A stretch of DNA of 64,000 nucleotides from assembly GCA_965201045.1 (NCBI GenBank), contig OZ241746.1:744001-808000 (forward strand). The letters are read 5' to 3'. Both the position numbers and the translations under genes were made by a program. This DNA comes from JAPORK01 sp026710285 (GTDB taxonomy: Bacteria; Pseudomonadota; Gammaproteobacteria; Pseudomonadales; Endozoicomonadaceae). Numbering within the stretch: position 1 is the first letter of the stretch; every line of letters begins with the position of its first letter. Of this stretch, positions 36,610 to 45,243 are shown in pieces. The notes under the pieces were generated by a model, which saw nothing but the letters and a program-made list of their open reading frames with translations, was not told the origin of the DNA and did no database searches.

Positions 36610-37170
36610 ATGACTATTTCAACAATAAAAATAATAAAAAAAACATTGGCACTTTTAACTTTATATTCTCTTTTAAATCTTTTTCTGACCTTAAACCTGT
36701 ATGCACATGTACATTCTTTGCCTACAATAAAAATAAAAAATGGTACTCCATGGACAGTAAAACTTCAATATAAATGGACAGGATGTGATGAGCTCAATAA
36801 ATATAAAAATGAAGTTAGCAACGCTGGTGGATTTGATCCAAACAGATATATGCACGAAGAGAAGATACCTTCAGGTAAGGAGTTTACGTTTAAAAAATAT
36901 TGCCTTGACAGCGATGGAAAATCAGTTCAAATAACACCTTATAGCTTATCCGGTACTTTTTTGAATAATTTAACGCTATCAATAGAAGGAACAAACATTG
37001 TATGTGCAAAAACAGGCTGTGGATGTGAAGGTCAATTCTGTAACGAGACGGATGATTCTTGGGTAATACCTCGTGATAAAGTTCTTGTAACATTAAAATA
37101 TTACAGCTGGCAAAAGAATAAAGCTAATGCTTATAGTGGTTACTATTGGGATATGGACACCAATCAATAA
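36610..37170 (+). CDS. Secreted six-cysteine protein, array paralogue 3
   Basis: 186 aa and the most diverged member. Signal peptide (KKTLALLTLYSLLNLFL, cleavage near YAHVHS), then TPWTVKLQYKWTGCDE. All six cysteines are kept (TGCD, KKYCL, VCAKTGCGCEGQFC) although the residues between differ, as do WVIPRDKVLVTLKYY and the final SGYYWDMDTNQ. Conservation of cysteines with changes between them suggests a retained fold and diversified surface. Confidence 0.8.
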   Translation: MTISTIKIIKKTLALLTLYSLLNLFLTLNLYAHVHSLPTIKIKNGTPWTVKLQYKWTGCDELNKYKNEVSNAGGFDPNRYMHEEKIPSGKEFTFKKYCLDSDGKSVQITPYSLSGTFLNNLTLSIEGTNIVCAKTGCGCEGQFCNETDDSWVIPRDKVLVTLKYYSWQKNKANAYSGYYWDMDTNQ

Positions 37171-37736
37171 ATTTATAAAATCTGTTCGGATGGTTTACAG
37201 CATCTGAATGGATCTTAAAAACAATCCTGCTGTTAAATTTACTGAACAGAATTGATTTCCTCCTCTCTACTTAAAAATAAAACGCCTCTATTAAAAAATA
37301 TTTCAGCTAAGCACAATAGTTTTCACTACCCCTCTTTCTGAAACAAGAAGATTTTTCCTGTAAGGTATTAATATTCGGATGCAAAAATGTTTCTGGCAGC
37401 AGCGATAGCGTTGCTTACCCGATTCGATCCAATCTTTTTTTCACTATGTTCTGTGTTTTCAGGTAATAGCAACAGGGAACTTTTAGGGTAATTGTTTATC
37501 AAAATTTCTGTATAACGACAGAGAAATAACTCAACTTCATATCTGAATTATTCATTTCCATACACTGCTGAACCATTACCCTGGTTAGACGATTTTTAAC
37601 TGTTGAGTAGCGAACATCTACTTTTTAATAGCGGATACAAAATAGTCAAACTGAAGATGTATGTAACAACAGTAGAAGTATTTTGGATAATAAAAATAAC
37701 AAATTTTCAAAATTTACCCTACAAAGGAACTAATTT

Positions 37737-38288
37737 ATGACGGTTTCAGCAATAACAAAAAAAGCATTCGCACTTTTAACTTTATATTCTCTTTTAAATG
37801 TTTTTCTGACCTTAAACCTGTATGCAAAAGATTCTTTGCCTACAATAAAAAATGATACTCCATGGAAAGTAAAATTTAAATATGACTGGTTAGGGTGTGG
37901 TGCATTTAATAAATATAAGCACAAAGCTACCGACGGTTCTTATTTGGGTCCTGTTGAACATACCAGTAGCAAGAAGGTAAGCCCAAATAAGAAATTGACG
38001 GTTAAAGTAGGTTGCTTTAGCAGACCTGGCATAACAGTTCAAATAACACCTTATAGCCTGTCCAATACTTTTTTGAATTATTTATCGATAACACTAATAG
38101 ATGGAAACATCATTGCATGCTCAACAGCAACCTGTTTATGTAAAAGTGAACTCTGTAAGCTGGGAAATGGCTACTGGCTCGCGCCTCGAGATAAAGCTCT
38201 TCCAATATTAAAATATGCTAGCTATGAAAAAAAGAATAAATATACTGGTTATAGTGGTTACTATTGGTACATGGACACCAATCAATAA
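37737..38288 (+). CDS. Secreted six-cysteine protein, array paralogue 4
   Basis: 183 aa, close to paralogue 1 in the first 60 residues (identical SLPTIKNDTPWKVKF block, YDWLGCG) and to paralogue 2 in the middle (HTSSKKVSPNKKLTVKV). This mosaic pattern points to recombination or gene conversion between units. Cysteines are in WLGCG, KVGCF and IACSTATCLCKSELC. The C-terminus is SGYYWYMDTNQ. Upstream AAAGGAAC serves as ribosome binding site. Confidence 0.8.
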   Translation: MTVSAITKKAFALLTLYSLLNVFLTLNLYAKDSLPTIKNDTPWKVKFKYDWLGCGAFNKYKHKATDGSYLGPVEHTSSKKVSPNKKLTVKVGCFSRPGITVQITPYSLSNTFLNYLSITLIDGNIIACSTATCLCKSELCKLGNGYWLAPRDKALPILKYASYEKKNKYTGYSGYYWYMDTNQ

Positions 38289-38785
38289 ATTTATAAAATC
38301 TATTCGGATTGTTTACAGCATCTGAACAGGTCATAAAATTAATCCTGTTGTTAAATTTACTGAACAGGATTGATTTCCTCCCCCCCGCTTAAAAATAAAA
38401 CACCTCTGTTAAAAGATATTTCAGCTAAGCACAATAGTTTTCACTGCCCTCTTTCTGAAGCAAGAAGATTTTTCCTGTAAGGCATTAATATTCGGATGCA
38501 AAAATGTTTCTGGCAGCAGCGATAGCGTTGCTTACCCGATTCGATCCAATCTTTTTTCACTATGCTCTGTGTTTTCAGGTAATAATAACAGGGAACTTTT
38601 AGGGTAGTTATTTATCAAAACTTCTGTATAACGACAGAGAAATAACTGAATTTCACACCTGGATTATTCACTTTCATACACTTCTGAAGCATTACCTAGT
38701 GCTTCTAAGCTATGATTTACAACCCTTTTAAAATATGTTTTCCTAACACTTTACCAAATAGAAAATAAAATTAAGGAAAACAAGG

Positions 38786-39887
38786 ATGTATTCAGAACAG
38801 GCACAAGACATTACTCTTACAGAAGAACAGTGTAATGAACTTAATTTAATCATTAGAAAACGCAGTAGCTCCCAGTCTTTAGTGGAAAGAGCAAAAATTA
38901 TTTTGCTGGCAGCAAAAGGTGTAGGTATCAAAGCTTCAGTTAGAGAGCTAAGATGCAGCCGTTCAATGGTAAGACTCTGGCGGAGACGCTGGATTAGTCA
39001 GGCAGAAGAACTGTCTGTTTGTGAACGTTTGAAAGATGCTCCCCGCCCCGGTCATCCACCTAAATTTACAGCTGAACAAGTTTGCGAAATCATGGCTTTA
39101 GCCTGCAAAAATCCGAAAGACTATGGATATATATTGAGTCACTGGTCACAAAATGCACTGGCAAAAGCAGTGATAAAAGAAGGTATTGTAGAAAATATTT
39201 CACAACGCCAGATAGGTCGTTTTTTAAAATCAGGCGGATATTCGTCCTGATAAAATGAAGTATTGGGTAGACACACCAAAGGATGAAAACTTTAAGGAAA
39301 AATGTGCTAATGTTTGCGAAACTTATCATACTTCACCAGAGCGTGCTGAGGCAGGTATACACACAATTTCTTTTGATGAAAAAACAGGCATACAGGCACG
39401 TCAGCCAGCCACACCTGATAAACCGATAAAACCAGGAAAAACCGTCAGACGAGACTATGAATATATCCGTCATGGAACACAAACATTGTTGGCTGGCATG
39501 AATGTGGTAACAGGTGAGATTATTCCACTGGTTAGCGAAACCCGAACTGAACAAGATTTTGCAAAATGGCTGAATAAATTATTAGAGAGTGATCCTAATG
39601 CTTCAGGTTGGCACATTATAGCAGACAATTTGAATACACATATGTCAGAAGCTGCTGTAAAAATCGTAGCATCAATAGAAAATACGCCAGCAGAAGAGTT
39701 GGGAGAAAAAGGTAAGTCTGGCATTCTAAAAAATATGCAGAGTCGTTCTGATTATCTGAGTGATCCAACACATAAAATTGTGTTTCACTATACTCCAAAA
39801 CATGCATCCTGGCTCAATCAGATTGAAATTTGGTTTTCCATTCTGGTAAAGCGTTACCTGAAAAGAAATAGTGATGTGGTACCTTGA
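38786..39887 (+). pseudogene. IS630-family transposase, frameshifted and interrupted
   Basis: The N-terminal helix-turn-helix part (38786-39250, with SVRELRCSRSMVRLWRRRW and a GHPPKF linker) and the DDE part (39255 on, with SFDEKTGIQA, HIIADNLNTHMS and the HYTPKHASWLNQIEIWFS glutamate region) are in different frames. A one-base shift near 39230 joins them (reading ADIRPDKMKYW). The C-terminus is cut by the IS3 element and continues at 41146-41260 (FVDFFNKTMAKPFKW) after a further frameshift. The first shift could be programmed, but the later one indicates decay. Confidence 0.88.
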
Positions 39888-39939
39888 AACCTACCAACCC
39901 AGTTAAGGTATATAATATATCCAAAACTGGAGAGATAAA

Positions 39940-40242
39940 ATGACAACAGGTATACGTAAAAAATATTCAAAAGAATTTAAATTAGATGCTATTTCCCTTG
40001 TTATTGATCAGGGTTATTCACGTGAAGAAGCTGCCCGAAGTTTGGGAATTCGTGCTCCAATGCTTGGTCGTTGGGTACGTGAGTATCAGGCAGATAGTGA
40101 TGGTCAGGCTTTTCGTGGTAATGGTAAACTTACTCCGGAGCAGACCGAAATAAGGCAGTTAAAAGCAGAAAATAAACGCCTGAAAATGGAGAAAGAAATA
40201 CTAAAAAAGGCAACGGTCTTCTTCGCCAAAGAAACGCAGTGA
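39940..40242 (+). CDS. IS3-family transposase OrfA
   Basis: 100 aa with a helix-turn-helix (FKLDAISLVIDQGYSREEAARSLG) and a leucine-zipper-like C-terminus (EIRQLKAENKRLKMEKEILKK). A canonical A-AAA-AAG slippery heptamer at 40203-40209, in the correct phase, would shift ribosomes -1 into orfB and make the OrfAB transposase. The gene ends in TGA overlapping the GTG of orfB by 4 nt. Confidence 0.93.
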   Translation: MTTGIRKKYSKEFKLDAISLVIDQGYSREEAARSLGIRAPMLGRWVREYQADSDGQAFRGNGKLTPEQTEIRQLKAENKRLKMEKEILKKATVFFAKETQ

Positions 40243-41114
40243 AATATGAATTTATTTCTCAGCATAAGCAAAAATGGCCTGTGGATCTCATGTGTAAAGT
40301 TATGGGGGTGCATCGTAATGGCTATTACCAACATGCAAGGAAACAACAGCAAATTGATTCGCGTTGTCATTCGGAGCTATTGGATACTATACGGGAAATT
40401 GCTAAAAATAGCCGTTATTGTTATGGTAGCAGACGGGTGAAGAAGACATTGAATTTAAAAGGGTATGTGATCAGTAGAAAGCGTACTGTGAAGCTAATGA
40501 AAGAAGCAGGTGTTCAGGTAAGATATCGGAAAAAATATAAAACTACGACAAATAGTAATCATGACAGAGCAGTGTTTGAGAATGTACTGGACAGACAATT
40601 TTCTATCAGCGCATCAGATCAGGCTTATGTTTCTGATATTACTTACATTCCAACACAGGAAGGATGGCTTTATCTTGCAGTAATGATTGATTTATTTTCC
40701 AGAAAAGTTGTTGGCTGGAGTATGAGTTCTCGCATGAAAGCAGCATTAGTTTGTGATGCTCTAAAAATGGCTCTCTGGCAGCGAAAACCAAAAGCCGGGC
40801 TAATTGTGCATTCTGATCGGGGAAGCCAATATGCCAGTGATGCTTATAACTATTTGCTTAAAGCATGGAAATGTACCGGCAGTATGAGTCGCAAAGGTAA
40901 CTGCTGGGATAATGCAGTAGCAGAAAGTTTTTTTGGTCGTTTAAAGCAGGAACAGGTGCAATGGTGTCATTATCAAACACGATACGAGGCACAGCAAGAT
41001 ATTCTAAATTACATCACGATGTTTTATAACAGTCAGCGATTACATTCAACATTGGATTATATGAGTCCAAATGAGTATGAAGAAGTCATGACAAGATTAA
41101 AAAATGTTTCTTAA
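40239..41114 (+). CDS. IS3-family transposase OrfB (DDE integrase core)
   Basis: 291 aa, rve integrase core. N-terminal HTH_21 (HRNGYYQHAR, then SRYCYGSRRVKKTL), first Asp in VSDITYIPT, second Asp in VHSDRGSQY, and Glu in NAVAESFFGRLKQE, the DDE triad. The end, YNSQRLHSTLDYMSPNEYE, is typical of this family. The GTG start is listed, but it is likely made as an OrfAB fusion through frameshifting. Confidence 0.95.
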   Translation: MKYEFISQHKQKWPVDLMCKVMGVHRNGYYQHARKQQQIDSRCHSELLDTIREIAKNSRYCYGSRRVKKTLNLKGYVISRKRTVKLMKEAGVQVRYRKKYKTTTNSNHDRAVFENVLDRQFSISASDQAYVSDITYIPTQEGWLYLAVMIDLFSRKVVGWSMSSRMKAALVCDALKMALWQRKPKAGLIVHSDRGSQYASDAYNYLLKAWKCTGSMSRKGNCWDNAVAESFFGRLKQEQVQWCHYQTRYEAQQDILNYITMFYNSQRLHSTLDYMSPNEYEEVMTRLKNVS

Positions 41115-41442
41115 CTGGGTTGTAATAAAAAGGTTGACCACATCATAGTTTTACTTCAAAAAAAAACTTAAAATCCGGGCTTTATGAATTTGTTGATTTT
41201 TTTAATAAGACTATGGCAAAACCATTTAAATGGACTTATGGAAAACCTTTGCGAATATAAGGGGTCAGTATAAGCGCTCAGAAGCACTAGGTAAAATGAT
41301 ATTTGACTGTTGAACAACAAATATCTACTTTTTCACAGCAGATGCAAAATAGTCAAAAGCAAAGTGTGTGTAACAAAAGTAAAAGTATTTTGGGTGAACA
41401 AGAATAATAAATTTTCAAAATTTACTCTGCAAAGGAACTAAG

Positions 41443-41647
41443 CAGGGCTTACGCACCAAGAGAATCATTCTCATTTGAAGTTTCATATAACGCTTTTTTG
41501 AGACTCAATCTGTGCATTTTAACCTCTAACTGATCGTTGATCAGTCTTTGATAAGGCATAAAACCATGACCAGCTGTACATTTTTTGCTCAAAAAGTAAC
41601 TGTTTTGTTTGGTTATTAAGAATCATTCTCTTGGTGCGTAAGCCCTG
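41443..41647. mobile_element. 205-bp MITE in the leader of array paralogue 5
   Basis: Perfect terminal inverted repeats CAGGGCTTACGCACCAAGAG..., flanked by a 10-bp direct duplication AGGAACTAAG (41433-41442 and 41648-41657). The duplicated bases are the ribosome binding site of paralogue 5, so a copy remains next to the ATG. There is no coding capacity. A second 205-bp copy sits at 61237 and a diverged one at 45244. A 10-bp duplication fits IS4-group transposases. Confidence 0.95.
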
Positions 41648-41659
41648 AGGAACTAAGTA

Positions 41660-42214
41660 ATGACTGTTTCAATAATAAAAATAATAAAAAAAACATTGGC
41701 ACTTTTAACTTTATATTTTCTTTTAAATGCTTTTCTGACCTTAAACCTGTATGCAAAAGATTCTCTGCCTACAATAAAAAATAGTACTCCATGGAAAGTA
41801 AAATTTAAATATGAATGGTTCGGGTGTGGTTCATTTAATGCATACAAAGACAAATCCAGCAGCGATCATTTATTTGGTCCACATAAACATACCAGCAGAA
41901 AGAAGATAGCCTCAGGTGACACCTATACGCTTAAAACAGGCTGCTTTGCCAGAATTGGCGCATCAGTTTACATAACACCTTATAACCTGTCCGATACTTT
42001 TTTAGATAATTTAACGCTATCCATAAAAGAAGGAAACACCATTTCATGTATAAAAACATTCTGTGTATGTAAAGGTCAATTCTGTCAAGAGGAAAATGGC
42101 TCATGGGAAGTGCCCCGTGATAAAGTTCTTCCAACATTAAAATATGATAGCTCCAAAAAGAATGAATATAATGCTTATAGTGGTTACTATTGGTACATGG
42201 ACACCAATCAATAA
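41660..42214 (+). CDS. Secreted six-cysteine protein, array paralogue 5
   Basis: 184 aa. Signal peptide (KKTLALLTLYFLLNAFL to LYAKD), SLPTIKNSTPWKVKFKYEWFGCG, then KTGCFARIG and the cluster SCIKTFCVCKGQFC, and VPRDKVLPTLKYDSS. It keeps all six cysteines and the SGYYWYMDTNQ end. Its upstream DNA is separated from the ATG by the 205-bp MITE, and further upstream by IS630 and IS3, yet the frame is intact and the ribosome binding site was recreated by the duplication. Transcription may now start within or near the MITE. Confidence 0.8.
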   Translation: MTVSIIKIIKKTLALLTLYFLLNAFLTLNLYAKDSLPTIKNSTPWKVKFKYEWFGCGSFNAYKDKSSSDHLFGPHKHTSRKKIASGDTYTLKTGCFARIGASVYITPYNLSDTFLDNLTLSIKEGNTISCIKTFCVCKGQFCQEENGSWEVPRDKVLPTLKYDSSKKNEYNAYSGYYWYMDTNQ

Positions 42215-42317
42215 ATTTATAAAATCTATTCGGATTGTTTACAGCATCTGAACAGATCATAAAATTAATCCTGTTGTTAAATTTACTGAACAGGATTGAT
42301 TCCCTCACCTCTCTTAA

Positions 42318-42530
42318 GACTGTACCTCAGCCACATTTTTAGGCTCTGATTTCTTACTCTGACAGGTTTGTCTCCTGCTGAACATGCTAACCTTTGTCGG
42401 ATGTACACCGACTAATGCTGTATGAATTCACCTGAACTGGTTTATTCCTTTCCCCAAACAATATTAATTTTTATGAAAACATTTGTGTATAAAAGACAGC
42501 CCCTAAGGGAGAGGTTTTACTGCGTGCCTA
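42318..42530. repeat. Dispersed repeat copy C
   Basis: Resembles copies A (15640) and B (28240) in its first ~90 bp but lacks the inverted GCTGAGC hairpin. It ends with GTGTATAAAAGACAGCC and GAGGTTTTACTG, shared with the remnants near 13362 and 28490. It lies in the 540-bp gap before the serpin. Confidence 0.6.
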
Positions 42531-42754
42531 ATAAATATATAGCTTTCCATTTAAATATGCTATACATGCTGTGAATGATGTCTTATCCACCAGAAATATA
42601 CTAATGTAATATTTTAAATAAGATGATCAGATCGGTTATATTCAATAGTTAAGCCACTTTTGTTTGGTTAGTCTTCAAACACTGTCTGAAGATTGCTGTT
42701 TTATATCTCTGATTATAAATATTAGCTGTTAAAACAATAATTAAGGTAAGTATT

Positions 42755-43867
42755 ATGATGTATTTATATAGACTTCTGTGCATTTTCTTTATCTGTTGTG
42801 GATTACATTCCGCTATCGGTAATGCGGTACCACTTGACCCCGTACAAATTAATGCTGCTCGTATATATCAGGCAGAAAAAATATCTCACGATTTAAGCAA
42901 AATGGTGTTATCCCTGGGACAGAATCTTGCCTTTTATCTGCAGGGAATCAATACGGTTGAAGCGTTTGCAATGGCTTTACCCTCAATGGTATTCCCTGTT
43001 AAAAGAACCCCGAATCATATAAGCGATATTTTTTATAAATATGTATTTAACGAAGATGATAGCACAATTTCAAAATCTAAAAATTTTGTTTTTTCACAGA
43101 CCAACCTGCCAAAAAGAAATCAGGATTTATTAAAGCAAAAAGGACAGCCACATATTTATGATAATCCTGATAACTATGCCAGCGATGTATCGCAAGCAAA
43201 AGATATAATAGCTAACTTTGTTAATATTGGACTTAAAGATGCAGTTAGTGAAAAAGCTGATGCTTATACTAAGATTGTAAACGCAGTTTATTTTAAAGCC
43301 CGCTGGGGCATTCTTTGTCGATACATAGAAGAGTTTGTCTGGAAAAACAATAAGCCGGTATCAGAAAAGGTAGAAGGTATTATAACTCATTCATCTGAGA
43401 GCAAAACAATTAAAACAGAAAAGGTCAATGGATATAATGTGTACTCACTTCCGCTCCATCAGCGAGAAGGTAAATATAAATTTATTATCGCTATGCCAGA
43501 AAACAGTTTATACATAAAACCGGAACAGGCACTCACAAATGGTATGATTGCTATGAACTGCATAGATTCTGTCAAAAATGGGACACCGCTACCAGAGAAA
43601 GCTTCTCTTGTGTTTCCCAGCTTTCGTATTGAGCAACAACACAGTCTGGATCCGCTGTTCAACCAATCAACGTTCTCTTTCAAAGCTTCTCAGGCGATCC
43701 TGCTAAAGGCAAATTATACTGGGCTAGTAGAAGAACCAGGGCGATTTCTAATAAAAGACCAGCCGCATAGTGTGATAACAATTGATGAACCTTTTGCATA
43801 CTGGGTTGTTAATGAAGAAACTGGCAAAATTCTGTTTACTGGAGTCGTGTACGACCCTGAAACATGA
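42755..43867 (+). CDS. Serpin-family protein with signal peptide
   Basis: 370 aa, normal serpin length. A signal peptide (~1-23, LYRLLCIFFICCGLHSAIG) indicates export. Serpin blocks in order: NAVYFKARW (strand 3A), YKFIIAMPENS (central beta sheet), KASLVFPSFRIE, and the C-terminal EPFAYWVVNEETGKILFTG. The reactive-centre hinge, normally Glu-Glu-Gly-Thr followed by an Ala-rich run, is replaced by KANYTGLVEEPG, so classical protease inhibition is doubtful. Serpins inhibit serine or cysteine proteases in animals and some bacteria; a host-derived or host-acting role is inferred. AAGGTAAG precedes the ATG. Confidence 0.75.
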   Translation: MMYLYRLLCIFFICCGLHSAIGNAVPLDPVQINAARIYQAEKISHDLSKMVLSLGQNLAFYLQGINTVEAFAMALPSMVFPVKRTPNHISDIFYKYVFNEDDSTISKSKNFVFSQTNLPKRNQDLLKQKGQPHIYDNPDNYASDVSQAKDIIANFVNIGLKDAVSEKADAYTKIVNAVYFKARWGILCRYIEEFVWKNNKPVSEKVEGIITHSSESKTIKTEKVNGYNVYSLPLHQREGKYKFIIAMPENSLYIKPEQALTNGMIAMNCIDSVKNGTPLPEKASLVFPSFRIEQQHSLDPLFNQSTFSFKASQAILLKANYTGLVEEPGRFLIKDQPHSVITIDEPFAYWVVNEETGKILFTGVVYDPET

Positions 43868-43929
43868 TAAATAAATTTACAGCATTTTTTTGATAACAAC
43901 AGTCTTGTATTTTTATAATGAGTACAAGA

Positions 43930-44235
43930 CTAATAAAACATCTTACCAACAATGCTTTATTGTACGATCATCACAAAACCGTTATATCGAACACAGTGAA
44001 GACAGGCTTTATCAATACAACCAATCTTTACAATCTGCTGGTAAAAGAAAGGTTCAGATTACACAAAAAGGTGGACGTAAAGCACGGAAAGTTACCTGTG
44101 ATGTTCATTATGCTTCAGCAATCATTAAACCCTCCTAAAAAAACATGGTAAGTCAATATCAATGTTTTATATCCATTGCCGGGAACTTAATAATGATCAG
44201 GGGTTGTGTTGGCATATTTTTACCTCTGAACCTGT
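43930..44235 (+). pseudogene. IS4-family (Tn5-like) transposase fragment
   Basis: Frame reads FIVRSSQNRYI, then GKRKVQITQKGGRKARKVTCDVHYASAIIKPS, the barrel segment of Tn5-like IS4 transposases. A shifted frame continues with QGLCWHIFTSEPVS, matching the family's -LLTTEPV- strand. The start and end of the gene are missing. Confidence 0.65.
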
Positions 44236-44239
44236 GAGC

Positions 44240-44688
44240 AGACTTCGGCAGAAGCTGCTGAAGACTTATCTTCTGAATTTAACGACATTTTCATACAAAA
44301 AACTAGCTTTGCTACTTTAAATCAAATACTAAAACACTTGTTCAAAAATAAGGAAGAGTTACTGCTTGTGCTGAAAAGACCTGAAGTTCAGCTGCACACT
44401 AATGGCAGTGAAAGCGATATTCGGGATTATGTTAAAAAGAAAAAAGTCAGTGACGGTACCCGCAGCGATGAAGGCAGAAGGTGTGGTAATACCTTTGCCA
44501 GCTTGAAAAAAACGTGCCGGAAATTTGGAGTCTCATTTTGGAAATATCTTAGTGATCGTTTGGCGGAAGGGATAAAAAATACCCCTTCACTGCCTGACAT
44601 TATAATTGAGTTCCTTGATATTTCTATCCAGAAACTAAAGAAGCTTAATTGCCGTTGTTGTTGCCAGCAGTTGCTCCCTGATCATTAA
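44240..44688 (+). pseudogene. IS66-like transposase C-terminal fragment
   Basis: The open frame carries LHTNGSESDIRDYVKKKKVSDGTRSDEG and CRKFGVSFWKYLSDRL, similar to the glutamate region and C-terminus of IS66-type transposases (NNAAER...GSDEGG). The 5' portion is absent and the tail runs into the convergent gene below. It abuts the IS4 fragment, giving a composite scrap. Confidence 0.6.
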
Positions 44689-45160
44689 CTGGTTGTGGTG
44701 TTGACTGACCACCATTTGATTCTTTTGATCCTAGCTGTGTACCACTATCACCGCCTACTTGGTCAGCATTTTTTGGTAATCTGTTTCCCTCCTGGTTCTC
44801 CGTTCTAGATGTTGTTTCCGCTGGCTTTGAACCGGTATCTCCTGGTTTTGTTTCTTCCCGGCCCTTAGCACTGTCATTTTTTGTCTCAGGTTTCGGTGTT
44901 TTCGGCTTTTCTGTGTCTGACTTATCAGTCTTCTTAGAGAAACACTTTTTGAAACCACAAATTATTCCATAAGCCGTAAAACCGATTGCAACGCCTAGTA
45001 AAAGTGATTTAAGAGGCGCAGGAATTTTAGAGAGAATCTTTGTTACTATAGTTGAGCTTGCTATCTTGCTGATTAAATTTTTAACTGCGTTATAAAATGT
45101 TTTGGCACCATAACTTATTGCTCCTGCAAACCGACCTGGTAGAACACTAATGTTATTCAT
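44645..45160 (-). CDS. Hypothetical single-TM protein with a disordered charged tail
   Basis: 171 aa, not recognised. An amphipathic N-terminus (~1-45), one transmembrane segment (APLKSLLLGVAIGFTAYGII, ~48-67), a short Cys/Lys stretch, and then ~100 residues of low-complexity Lys/Glu/Pro/Thr-rich and Gly/Gln/Asn-rich sequence. GAGGAA at good spacing precedes the ATG. Its 3' end overlaps the IS66 fragment. Such tails are common in surface or secreted host-interaction proteins, but no function can be assigned. Confidence 0.6.
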   Translation of the reverse strand: MNNISVLPGRFAGAISYGAKTFYNAVKNLISKIASSTIVTKILSKIPAPLKSLLLGVAIGFTAYGIICGFKKCFSKKTDKSDTEKPKTPKPETKNDSAKGREETKPGDTGSKPAETTSRTENQEGNRLPKNADQVGGDSGTQLGSKESNGGQSTPQPVNDQGATAGNNNGN

Positions 45161-45243
45161 GATAATTCCTCTACTTCTATATTGATACGTTTAATTCTCT
45201 GATAACGTTTGGATGCTCAGAGTTGAATTTAATAACTATCCAA

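Larger units (their letters stand above)
39872..41145 (+). mobile_element. Complete IS3-family element nested in the IS630
   Basis: 1274 bp with termini TGATGTGGT and ACCACATCA, shared inner inverted repeat ACCCAGTTAAG, and a 3-bp target duplication TAG (39869-39871 and 41146-41148). It carries intact orfA and orfB. The element appears recent, since all parts are in order. Confidence 0.92.
38699..41287 (+). mobile_element. IS630-family element (interrupted by IS3)
   Basis: Terminal inverted repeats GTGCTTCTAAGC (left) and the complement of GCTCAGAAGCAC (right) are flanked by TA on both sides (38697-38698 and 41288-41289), as expected for TA-targeting IS630/Tc1-type elements. Without the nested IS3 and its 3-bp duplication it measures about 1.31 kb. 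It inserted at the end of the array's fifth R block. Confidence 0.88.
33781..42310 (+). repeat. Tandem array of five ~1.12-kb units, each with one secreted-protein gene
   Basis: Units begin with the same CTTAAAAATAAAAC segment at 33781, 34899, 36144, 37270 and 38388, giving periods of 1118, 1245, 1126 and 1118 bp. Each unit has a ~330-bp conserved non-coding block, ~130 bp of conserved upstream DNA, a gene of 180-186 codons, and a terminal hairpin (AATCCTGTT...AACAGGATT; e.g. 36098-36128, 38341-38371, 42267-42297). Unit 2 is longer because of a heptamer microsatellite. Unit 5 is broken by IS630, IS3 and a MITE. The array begins with a non-coding block and ends with a gene, so it grew by unequal exchange. 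Confidence 0.92.
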
